A stretch of 64,000 bases of DNA from positions 156,159-220,158 of the forward strand of contig NZ_JALGRF010000010.1 of assembly GCF_022815725.1 (NCBI RefSeq), in the 5' to 3' direction. Positions 25,312 to 32,971 of this stretch are shown in pieces. The position numbers and the translations under genes are program-made. Within the stretch, counting starts at the first letter, position 1. Every line of letters begins with the position of its first letter. The stretch comes from Streptomyces sp. APSN-46.1. GTDB taxonomy: Bacteria > Actinomycetota > Actinomycetes > Streptomycetales > Streptomycetaceae. The notes under the pieces are model-generated. The model worked only from the letters and a program-made list of their open reading frames with translations. It did not search any database and was not told the origin of the DNA.

Positions 25312-26640
25312 GTGAGTGCGAAGAAGGACCCGTACGAGAACGAGAACGCGAACGAGAACGCGTACGAAGACCCGTACCTGATCATCTCCTCCGACTGCCA
25401 CGCGGGCCTGCCCACCGAGCGGTACCGCCCCTACCTCGACTCCCGCTTCCACCCCCAGTTCGACGAGTTCCTCGGCCAGCGCGACGCCCGGCGCGAGGAG
25501 GCCACCCGCCTCGGGGTCCGCAACGAGGCCTTCGCCCAGAAGTGGTTCCACGACCACGAGGAAGGCCTCAAGGGCGGCTGGGACACGGGCCGGCGCCTGA
25601 AGGAACTCGACGGCGACGGGGTGGCCGCCGAGGTCGACTTCCCCGACGCGGACGCCGTGGACAGCCAGACCGCCGCCCCCTTCGGGGTGGGTCTGGGGCT
25701 CTCCGGCGACCAGGACCCCGAGCTGGGCATGGCGGGCGCGCAGGCGCACAACCGGTGGCTGGCGGAGTTCGTCGGCGAGCATCCCGAACGCCACTGCGGA
25801 GTCGCCCTGCTGCCCATCACGGGCGAGCCGGCGAAGGTGGTCGCCGAGATCCACCGGGCCAGGGAATCCGGGCTCGGCGCGCTGATGATCCCCTCGATGT
25901 GGGTGGACCGGGCGCCCTACCACGACCGCCGCTACGACCCCGTGTGGGCGGCGGCGGCCGAGACGGGGATGCCGGTCGTCACGCACTCGGGCGCCGCCCC
26001 GCGCCACGAGTACGGAGACCACCTCGGCATCTACGTCTCCGAGGTCACCTGGTGGCCGGCCCGCCCGCTGTGGTTCCTCCTCTGGTCCGGCGTCTTCGAG
26101 CGGCACCCGGGACTGAGGTTCGGCATCGCCGAATCGGGCTGCTGGTGGCTGCCGAACCAGCTGTGGTTCATGGACCGGCTCTACCTCGGCGCCCACGGCG
26201 GCAAGAAGCTGTCCCCGTTCGCGGAGCTGAAGCGCCCGCCGAGCGAGTACCTGGACCGCCAGGTGTTCATCTGCGCCACGAACACCAAGCGGCGCGAGCT
26301 GGCGCAGCGCTACGAGATCGGCGTGGACAACATCTTGTGGGGCTCGGACTTCCCGCACCCCGAGGGGACTTGGCCCGACACCCGCAACTGGCTGCGGAAC
26401 ACCTTCCACGACATCCCGGTCGAGGAGACCCGGCGGATGCTGGGCCTGGCGGCGGCGGAGGTCTTCGGCTTCGACACGGGGAAGCTGGCCCCGATCGCCC
26501 GCCGGATCGGTCCGACGCCGGCGGAGCTGGGCCAGCCTGCGGACCAGGCGGCGGTGGAGGCTTCCTGGGCCCGCTCCCGCGAGGTGGGCCGGCACTGGCT
26601 GACGGACCACGACTTCCCGTCGCTGGGGGTGTCGTCGTGA
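25312..26640 (+). CDS. Amidohydrolase-2 family metal-dependent hydrolase/decarboxylase (A)
   Basis: A 442-residue TIM-barrel protein related to aminocarboxymuconate-semialdehyde decarboxylases. Metal-site motifs are SSDCHAG (~26-32), VVTHSGAA and GSDFPHPEG. W-rich segments (TWWPARPLWFLLW, WWLPNQLWF) line the barrel mouth. The first 20 residues are a low-complexity Asn/Glu run (ENENANENA) encoded by GAGAACG-type repeats. GTG 25312 has GGAG upstream. It overlaps the next, paralogous gene at GTGA. Confidence 0.9.
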   Translation: MSAKKDPYENENANENAYEDPYLIISSDCHAGLPTERYRPYLDSRFHPQFDEFLGQRDARREEATRLGVRNEAFAQKWFHDHEEGLKGGWDTGRRLKELDGDGVAAEVDFPDADAVDSQTAAPFGVGLGLSGDQDPELGMAGAQAHNRWLAEFVGEHPERHCGVALLPITGEPAKVVAEIHRARESGLGALMIPSMWVDRAPYHDRRYDPVWAAAAETGMPVVTHSGAAPRHEYGDHLGIYVSEVTWWPARPLWFLLWSGVFERHPGLRFGIAESGCWWLPNQLWFMDRLYLGAHGGKKLSPFAELKRPPSEYLDRQVFICATNTKRRELAQRYEIGVDNILWGSDFPHPEGTWPDTRNWLRNTFHDIPVEETRRMLGLAAAEVFGFDTGKLAPIARRIGPTPAELGQPADQAAVEASWARSREVGRHWLTDHDFPSLGVSS

Positions 26641-27860
26641 CGTCCGAGGACCGCTACACGGTGATCTCGGCGGACTGCCACGCGGGCGCGGACCTGCTGG
26701 ACTACAAGCCGTACCTGGAGAAGCGGCACCACGAGGAGTTCGACGCCTGGGCGTCCTCGTACGTGAACCCGTACGAGGACCTCCTCGCGGACACGGCGGA
26801 CCGCAACTGGAACTCCGCGCGCCGGCTGGCGGAACTGGAGGCGGACGGCATCGTGGCCGAGGTCCTCTTCCCGAACACCATCCCGCCGTTCTTCCCGAGC
26901 GCCTCCCTGATGGCCCCGGCGCCCTCCCGCGAGGAGTTCGCCCTGCGCTGGGCGGGGCTGCGGGCCCACAACCGGTGGCTCGCGGACTTCTGCGCGGACG
27001 CCCCGGGCCGACGGGCGGGGGTGGCCCAGATCCTGCTGAACGACGTGGACGAGGCGGTGCGCGAGATCCGCCGCACGCGCGACGCCGGCCTCACGGGAGG
27101 CGTCCTGCTCCCGGGCGCCCCGCCCGGCAGCGGGATTCCCGAGCTCTACTCCGCCGCGTACGACCCCATCTGGGCGGTGTGCGACGAGCTGGACGTCCCG
27201 GTCAACCACCACGGCGGCTCGGCATCCCCGCCGCTCGGCGAAGAACCGGCGGCCCGGGCGGTGTTCATGGTGGAGACCACCTGGTTCTCCCACCGCGCCC
27301 TGTGGCACCTGATCTTCGGCGGGACCTTCCGCCGCCACCCCGGCCTGAAGCTGGTCCTGACCGAGCAGGGCTCCGGCTGGATCCCGGGGGTGATGGAGAT
27401 GCTGGACTACTACCACGGCCGGCTGGTCGCGGCCTCGGCCACGGCCGAGTCCAAGTTCGGGGCGGGCCTGGCCGATTCGATGGGCAAGGGCCCCAGTGAG
27501 GTCTGGCGGGACAACTGCTTCGTGGGGGCGAGCTTCATGCGCCCGCACGAGGTCCCGCTGCGGCACCGGATCGGCCTCGACAAGATCATGTGGGGCAGTG
27601 ACTACCCCCACGACGAGGGCACCACCCCCTTCTCCCGCGAAGGCCTCCGCATCGCCTACGCGGGCCTCCCGCGAGAGGAGGTCGCCGCGATGGTCGGCGG
27701 CAACGCGGCCCGCGTGTACGGCTTCGACCTCCCGCTCCTGGACGCGCTCGCCGCCAAGCACGGCCCCCTGGTCCCGGAGATCGCCGAGCCCCTGACGGAG
27801 GTCCCGCCGCACGCCACCAGCCCGGCCTTCGCCCGTGGCGGCTCGGTCCGCGTCTGGTAG
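26637..27860 (+). CDS. Amidohydrolase-2 family metal-dependent hydrolase/decarboxylase (B)
   Basis: A 407-residue paralogue of the preceding protein. It has SADCHAG at the N-terminus, NHHGGSA where A has THSG, and GSDYPHDEG near the end. The order of helices and strands is the same, so a tandem duplication is likely. The two may form a hetero-oligomer or act on successive intermediates. It starts at GTG 26637 within the stop of gene A, so translation is coupled. It is last in the operon. Confidence 0.9.
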   Translation: MTSEDRYTVISADCHAGADLLDYKPYLEKRHHEEFDAWASSYVNPYEDLLADTADRNWNSARRLAELEADGIVAEVLFPNTIPPFFPSASLMAPAPSREEFALRWAGLRAHNRWLADFCADAPGRRAGVAQILLNDVDEAVREIRRTRDAGLTGGVLLPGAPPGSGIPELYSAAYDPIWAVCDELDVPVNHHGGSASPPLGEEPAARAVFMVETTWFSHRALWHLIFGGTFRRHPGLKLVLTEQGSGWIPGVMEMLDYYHGRLVAASATAESKFGAGLADSMGKGPSEVWRDNCFVGASFMRPHEVPLRHRIGLDKIMWGSDYPHDEGTTPFSREGLRIAYAGLPREEVAAMVGGNAARVYGFDLPLLDALAAKHGPLVPEIAEPLTEVPPHATSPAFARGGSVRVW

Positions 27861-27925
27861 CGCAGCCGTTCCATCGAGCCCCGCCCTCCCGCTCACGCCG
27901 ACCGGGAGGGCGGGGGCGCGAACCG

Positions 27926-27957
27926 TCGGTAACATCGATGGATACCGATCGGTAACA
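27926..27957 (+). promoter_or_regulatory. Direct repeats upstream of the AGMO-like gene
   Basis: TCGGTAACA occurs at 27926-27934 and again at 27949-27957, 23 bases apart, in a pocket of lower GC. A -10-like TATGGT at 27987-27992 lies seven bases before the ATG at 27999, and no ribosome site is visible, so the mRNA may be leaderless. The repeats would fall at about -73 and -50 and could bind an unknown regulator. Confidence 0.45.
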
Positions 27958-27998
27958 ACCCCTAGCGGCACCCCGGAAACCGCCTCTATGGTGCGGGC

Positions 27999-28922
27999 AT
28001 GCCGAACCTGCCCGATGTCGTGCTGTGGTCCATACCCGCCTTCGTTCTGCTCACCGTCATCGAGCTGGTGAGCTACCGGATCCACCCCGACGAGGACGCC
28101 GCCGGATACGAGGCCAAGGACGCCGTCACCAGCGTCGGCATGGGACTCGGCAGCCTCGTCTTCGACTTCCTCTGGAAGATCCCGATCGTCGCCGTCTACA
28201 CCGCGCTCTACGAACTCACCCCGCTGCGGGTGCCGGTGCTGTGGTGGACCATCCCGCTGATGCTGCTCGTACAGGACTTCCTCTACTACTGGCAGCACCG
28301 CGGACACCACGTGATCCGCATCCTGTGGGCCTGCCACGTCGTCCACCACAGCAGCCGCAAGTTCAACTTCACCACCGCGCTGCGCCAGCCCTGGACCAGC
28401 GCCACCTCCTGGCCGTTCTACCTGCCGATGATCGCCCTCGGCGTGCACCCGGCCGCCATCGCCTTCTGTTACTCCGTCAACCTCGTCTACCAGTTCTGGA
28501 TCCACACCGAGCGCGTCGGCAAGCTGGCGCGCCCCTTCGAGTACGCCTTCAACACCCCCTCCCACCACCGCGTCCACCACGCCTCCCAAGGCGGCTACCT
28601 GGACCGCAACTTCGGCGGGATCCTGATCGTCTGGGACCGCATGTTCGGCTCCTGGGTGGGCGAGGGGGAGAAGCCCGTCTACGGTCTGACCAAGAACATC
28701 AGCACCTACAACCCGCTGCGCGTGGCCACGCACGAGTACGCCGCCATCGCCCGGGACGTACGCCGTGCCTCCGGCTGGCGCGAGCGCGCCGGGCGCGTCT
28801 TCCGCGGCCCCGGCTGGCAGCCCGCGCCGACACCGGCCGGGGCCACCGGCGAGGCCCCGGCCAACGCCCCGGCCGGCGCCGCCCCCGCGACCGCCCCCGC
28901 GACCGCCGAGCACGCCGCGTGA
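27999..28922 (+). CDS. Fatty acid hydroxylase superfamily protein, alkylglycerol-monooxygenase-like
   Basis: A 307-residue membrane protein with about five helices and the di-iron histidine clusters of the superfamily: QDFLYYWQHRGHH (~92-104), CHVVHHSSRKFNFTTALRQ (~112-130), FWIHTE, and NTPSHHRVHHASQGGYLDRNFGG (residues ~186-208). The region LVYQFWIHTE through VYGLTKNISTYNPLRV resembles animal AGMO (TMEM195) more than sterol desaturases. AGMO cleaves ether lipids using tetrahydrobiopterin. It overlaps the lysoplasmalogenase-like gene at GTGA. The Pro/Ala-rich tail after 270 looks disordered. Confidence 0.88.
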   Translation: MPNLPDVVLWSIPAFVLLTVIELVSYRIHPDEDAAGYEAKDAVTSVGMGLGSLVFDFLWKIPIVAVYTALYELTPLRVPVLWWTIPLMLLVQDFLYYWQHRGHHVIRILWACHVVHHSSRKFNFTTALRQPWTSATSWPFYLPMIALGVHPAAIAFCYSVNLVYQFWIHTERVGKLARPFEYAFNTPSHHRVHHASQGGYLDRNFGGILIVWDRMFGSWVGEGEKPVYGLTKNISTYNPLRVATHEYAAIARDVRRASGWRERAGRVFRGPGWQPAPTPAGATGEAPANAPAGAAPATAPATAEHAA

Positions 28923-29602
28923 GTGCCGCCGAGTCCCGTACGCCCACCTGGGCCCGCCCGGTACCCGCCGACGCGGCGCCCGCCGCCGGGGTGCTGCTGG
29001 CCGCCTTCGCCGCGGCCGCCGCCCTCGACCTCGGCTCGCTGCTGGCCGGCTGGCACCTCGGACACGTCATCGCCAAGCCGCTGCTGATGCCGCTGCTCGT
29101 CGCCGGCATGATCGTCCGCCGGGCCCCCCGCCCGCTGATCGCGGCCCTGCTGTTCGGCTGGGGCGGGGACCTGGCCCTGCTCTTCGACGCCGAGCCCGCC
29201 TTCCTCGTCGGCATGGGCTCCTTCGCCGCCGGGCACGTCTGCTACCTCGTGCTCTTCGGCCGCCGCGGGACGCACCCCGCGCTCGGGGCCGCGTACGCCG
29301 TGGCACTCGTCGGTACCGTCGCCCTGCTCTGGGGAGACCTCCCGGCCGACCTGCGCGTCCCCGTCGCCGGCTACAGCCTGCTGCTCACCGCCATGGCCTA
29401 CCGCTCCAGCGCCCTCGGCGTGCGCGCCGGCGTCGGCGGGGCACTGTTCCTGCTCTCCGACACGCTCATCGCCACCGGGGTCGCCGAGTGGCCGCAGCTG
29501 CCCCGGCCGGACTTCTGGATCATGGCCACCTACCTGGCGGCCCAGTACCTGCTGGCCACCGGGGCCCTCGGGCGTCCGGATCCGGAAACCGGCGTACGGT
29601 AG
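28919..29602 (+). CDS. YhhN/TMEM86 family lysoplasmalogenase-like membrane protein
   Basis: A 227-residue protein with about eight helices. The YhhN family marks are KPLLMPLL (~53-60), LLFGWGGDLALLFD with the conserved Gly-Asp, FLVGMGSFAAGHVCYLVLF, and GGALFLLSDTLIA near the end. Animal members hydrolyse the vinyl-ether bond of lysoplasmalogens. GTG 28919 lies inside the stop of the AGMO-like gene. The coupling of two ether-lipid-type enzymes supports a shared lipid substrate. Confidence 0.88.
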   Translation: MSAAESRTPTWARPVPADAAPAAGVLLAAFAAAAALDLGSLLAGWHLGHVIAKPLLMPLLVAGMIVRRAPRPLIAALLFGWGGDLALLFDAEPAFLVGMGSFAAGHVCYLVLFGRRGTHPALGAAYAVALVGTVALLWGDLPADLRVPVAGYSLLLTAMAYRSSALGVRAGVGGALFLLSDTLIATGVAEWPQLPRPDFWIMATYLAAQYLLATGALGRPDPETGVR

Positions 29603-29655
29603 GTCGGCCAGTCGTACAAGACTGAACCATCCCCGAGCCGGAGGACTGCACCACC

Positions 29656-30699
29656 ATGCGCGCCACCGTCATCCACGCCCCGCACGACATCCGCGTGGAG
29701 GAGGTGCCCGACGCCGCGATCCAGCGCCCCGAGGACGCCGTCGTCCGCGTCCTGCGCGCCTGCATCTGCGGCAGCGACCTGTGGGCCTACCGTGGCGAGG
29801 CCGCGCGCCAGCCGGGCCAGCGCATCGGCCACGAGTTCCTCGGCATCGTCGAGGAGACCGGCTCCGCGGTGTCCGGCCTGCGCGCCGGCGACCTCGTCGT
29901 CGCCCCGTTCATGTGGTCCGACGGCACCTGCGACTACTGCTCCGAGGGCCTGTACACCTCCTGCGCGCACGGCGGGTTCTGGGGCTCGGTCGGCCACGAC
30001 GGCGGCCAGGGCGAGGCCGTCCGGGTCCCGCACGCCGACGGCACCCTCGTGAAGCTGCCCGCCGAGGCCGCCACCGACGAGCACCTGCTGACCGGGCTGC
30101 TCGCGCTCTCCGACGTCATGGGCACCGGGCACCACGCGGCGCTGGGCGCGGGGGTCCGCAAGGGCTCCACGGTCGCGGTCGTCGGTGACGGCGCGGTGGG
30201 CCTGTGCGGCGTCCTCGCCGCCAAGCGGCTCGGCGCCGAGCGGATCATCGCACTGGGCCGCCACACCGTCCGTACGGACATAGCGAAGCTCTTCGGGGCC
30301 ACCGACGTCGTCGCCGAGCGCGGCGAGGCCGCCGAGGCGGCCGTCCGCGAGCTGACCGGCGGCCAGGGCGCGCACTGCGTCATCGAGGCCGTCGGCACCG
30401 AGGTGTCCATGCGGACCGCCGTGAACATCACCCGCGACGGCGGCGCCATCGGCTACGTCGGTGTCCCGCACGGCAGCGGAACCGGCCTGGACCTCGGGGT
30501 GATGTTCGACCGCAACATCACCCTGCGCGGCGGCGTGGCCCCGGTGCGCGCGTACATCCCCGAGCTGCTGGAGGACGTCCTGAGCGGCGCCATCGACCCG
30601 TCGCCGGTGTTCGACCGCGCCGTGTCCCTGGAGGAGGTCCCCGAGGGGTACCGGGCGATGGACGACCGCAGCGCGCTGAAGGTGCTCATCAAGGCCTGA
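29656..30699 (+). CDS. Zinc-dependent alcohol dehydrogenase family protein
   Basis: A 347-residue medium-chain dehydrogenase. Catalytic zinc ligands are in CICGSD (~36) and GHEF (~58). The structural-zinc lobe is degenerate: CDYCSEGLYTSC supplies three cysteines. VVGDGAVGLCGVLAAK is the NAD(P)-binding turn. It resembles glutathione-independent aldehyde or threonine-type dehydrogenases; the substrate is unknown. ATG 29656 has GGAGGA nine bases upstream. It follows the lysoplasmalogenase-like gene by 53 bases and ends before a strong terminator. Confidence 0.91.
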   Translation: MRATVIHAPHDIRVEEVPDAAIQRPEDAVVRVLRACICGSDLWAYRGEAARQPGQRIGHEFLGIVEETGSAVSGLRAGDLVVAPFMWSDGTCDYCSEGLYTSCAHGGFWGSVGHDGGQGEAVRVPHADGTLVKLPAEAATDEHLLTGLLALSDVMGTGHHAALGAGVRKGSTVAVVGDGAVGLCGVLAAKRLGAERIIALGRHTVRTDIAKLFGATDVVAERGEAAEAAVRELTGGQGAHCVIEAVGTEVSMRTAVNITRDGGAIGYVGVPHGSGTGLDLGVMFDRNITLRGGVAPVRAYIPELLEDVLSGAIDPSPVFDRAVSLEEVPEGYRAMDDRSALKVLIKA

Positions 30700-30721
30700 C
30701 CCCGCGCGGCGGCGGGAACGG

Positions 30722-30761
30722 CCGAGGGGCCGCGGGGAGATGTTCCCCCGCGGCCCCTCGG
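30722..30761. terminator. Strong bidirectional hairpin terminator
   Basis: Sixteen-base perfect arms, CCGAGGGGCCGCGGGG at 30722-30737 and its complement at 30746-30761, surround an 8-base loop. It lies between the convergent alcohol dehydrogenase and subtilase genes. Confidence 0.88.
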
Positions 30762-30799
30762 TACGTCGTACGTCCGGTACGCCCGGTACGTCCGTGCGG

Positions 30800-32344
30800 T
30801 TAGTTCACGGCCTTCAGCGCGTCGACCACGCCGTAGCCGTAGTAGCCGGTCTGGCCCCACTTGCTGTTGCAGGTGGTGGCGTCGATCAGCGCGCCGGTGT
30901 TGTCGTAGACCTTCTCGGGGCAGGCCACCTTCGTGGCCTGGCCCTTCAGCATCGCCTGGAGCTGCGAAGGCGTCGCGTACGGGTGCGCGCTCTTCAGCAG
31001 GGCCGCGACGCCCGCGACGTGCGGGCCGGCCATCGAGGTGCCCTGCTTGTAGCCGTAGCCGCCGCCCGGGACGGTCGACAGCACGCGGCCGTTGGCGTCC
31101 GGGGTGCCCGGGACCTGGTACTTGTCGCCGCCGGGGGCCGCGACGTCGACGACACCCAGGCCGTAGCTGGAGTAGTACGACTTGAAGCCCTTGTCACCGG
31201 TCGCGCTCACCGTGACCACACCCGGCAGCTGGGTGGGCATGTCCAGGCAGACCTTGGGGTCGATGGTGCGCGGCACCGGGGTGGTGTCGTTCGGGCTGCT
31301 GTCGTCCAGGATCGAGTCCGCGGCCAGGTCGTGGTTGGAGTTGCCGGCCGAGGCCACGTGGAGCACGCCCTTGCGCTCGGCGTACTTCGTCGCCCGGGAG
31401 AGGGCCTCCACCAGCGCCTTCTGGTCGTCGTCCGACTTGCAGTTGTAGAGCCACGGGTCGACGTAGTAGCTGTTGTTGGTCACCTCGATCCCCTTCTCGG
31501 CGGCGAACATGAAGCCGCAGACGACCGCCTCGGTGTAGAAGAGGCTGGTCCCGGGCTCGCTCACCTTGATGCCCGCGACCTTGACGCCGGGCGCCACGCC
31601 GCTGATGCCGACGCCGTTGCGCGCGGCCGCGATGGTGCCGGCCACGTGCGTGCCGTGGTCGCTGCCGTCCGCGTACGGGCGCCAGGCGCCCTCGGAGGTG
31701 TCCGCGACACCGCCGACGCAGTTGGCGGACTGGCTCGCGGAGAAGTTCGGCGCCAGATCGGGGTGGGTGTCGTCCACGCCCGTGTCGATGACGCCCACCG
31801 TGACGTCCTGGCTGCCATCGTTGATCTTGTGAGCCTGGTCCGCCTTGATCGCCCGCAGGTCCCACTGGTTGGGCTCCAGCGGCTCCTCGCCCGTCGCGGC
31901 CTCCGCCGCCGACTTGGCGGCGTCCGCCTCGCTCAGCGTCTGCGTCGTGCCCTCTTCGGTGGTCTGCACCGGCGACAGCGGGGCCGTCCGGGTGGCGCCC
32001 ACCGACACGAACAGGCCGCGCTGGGCGCGCAGCTGCTTGGCGAAGTCCGGGTTCTGGGAGTGTGCGACGACGACCCCGATCTGCTCATAGGACGTCACGA
32101 CCGTTCCACCGGCCCGCTCGATGGCCTTCTGCGCGGCCGTCACCGTGGCGTACGTGTTCAGGTTCGCGACGTACGAGAGCTTGGGGCCGGTGGTGTCGGG
32201 CTTCGCCGCGGTCGTCGCGTCCGCCGTGTTGCCCAGCGGGGCGGCGGAGGCCGCGACCGAGGGCAGGAAGGCGAGCGAGGCGGTGAGCGCCAGGCCGACC
32301 GGTACGGCGAGACGACGCCGGCGGCCGGATCCCAGATGAGCCAT
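30800..32344 (-). CDS. Secreted S8 family serine peptidase (subtilase)
   Basis: A 514-residue subtilisin-like protease. It has a signal peptide (Arg-rich GRRRRLAVPVG, hydrophobic core, AxA cleavage near 35), an N-terminal propeptide-like region to about 165, and a catalytic domain with Asp187 (VIDTGVDD), His230 (HGTHVAGT) and Ser437 (GTSMAGPHVAG). Six cysteines in the mature part could form disulphides. It is expected to be an extracellular protease. ATG 32344 starts it. It diverges from the acetate permease operon, with 260 bases between. Confidence 0.95.
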   Translation of the reverse strand: MAHLGSGRRRRLAVPVGLALTASLAFLPSVAASAAPLGNTADATTAAKPDTTGPKLSYVANLNTYATVTAAQKAIERAGGTVVTSYEQIGVVVAHSQNPDFAKQLRAQRGLFVSVGATRTAPLSPVQTTEEGTTQTLSEADAAKSAAEAATGEEPLEPNQWDLRAIKADQAHKINDGSQDVTVGVIDTGVDDTHPDLAPNFSASQSANCVGGVADTSEGAWRPYADGSDHGTHVAGTIAAARNGVGISGVAPGVKVAGIKVSEPGTSLFYTEAVVCGFMFAAEKGIEVTNNSYYVDPWLYNCKSDDDQKALVEALSRATKYAERKGVLHVASAGNSNHDLAADSILDDSSPNDTTPVPRTIDPKVCLDMPTQLPGVVTVSATGDKGFKSYYSSYGLGVVDVAAPGGDKYQVPGTPDANGRVLSTVPGGGYGYKQGTSMAGPHVAGVAALLKSAHPYATPSQLQAMLKGQATKVACPEKVYDNTGALIDATTCNSKWGQTGYYGYGVVDALKAVN

Positions 32345-32605
32345 GGGTTCTCCACATCATCCGTAAAAAAGGCCGTCCGCGCGCGATTGCGCAGGACGAC
32401 GGGTTCATGACAGGTGAACCTAGTGCCGACATTCGCCTTTGCGCCATCAGTTCGAGAAATCAGTTTTCAAAGAATCAGCGGGTGTTGAACCGTCGCGACA
32501 CGCCGGCCGTGCCGTTGACAGGGGGGATCAGCACCGCCGTCCCCCCACACGGAGGTTGTTTTGTCCGTCGTCCCCACCGCACCCGCGTCACAAGGAGAGC
32601 CCCCC

Positions 32606-32971
32606 GTGACCACCGAAGCAGCGCCGCCCCAGGGCAGCGCGGGAACATCCGTGGCGAGCCACACGGCCGAAGAGTTCAGGAGCGTCCAGCAGAGCGCCGA
32701 CTTCGCCGAACTGCGGACGTCCCACCGCTCGTTCGCCTTCCCGCTCACCGTGGCCTTCATCGCCTGGTATCTGCTCTACGTCCTGTTGTCCAACTACGCG
32801 GGCGACTTCATGGGGACCAAGCTCTTCGGCAACATCAACGTCGCCCTCGCGCTCGGCGTCGCCCAGTTCGCGACGACGTTCCTGATCGCCTGGCTGTACT
32901 CCCGGCACGCCGCCGCCCGGCTCGACCCGAAGGCCGACGCGATCAAGGCGCGGATGGAGGCCGGCGCATGA
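32606..32971 (+). CDS. DUF485 membrane protein, acetate permease partner
   Basis: A 121-residue YjcH-like protein. Two membrane helices (about 51-70 and 82-106) follow a hydrophilic N-terminus, with SHRSFAFPLTVAFIAWYLLYV as the family mark. GTG 32606 has AAGGAGA eight bases upstream; a TTG at 32561 is less likely. Its stop overlaps the permease start (ATGA), so the two are coupled. DUF485 proteins travel with ActP transporters; their role is unclear. Confidence 0.92.
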   Translation: MTTEAAPPQGSAGTSVASHTAEEFRSVQQSADFAELRTSHRSFAFPLTVAFIAWYLLYVLLSNYAGDFMGTKLFGNINVALALGVAQFATTFLIAWLYSRHAAARLDPKADAIKARMEAGA

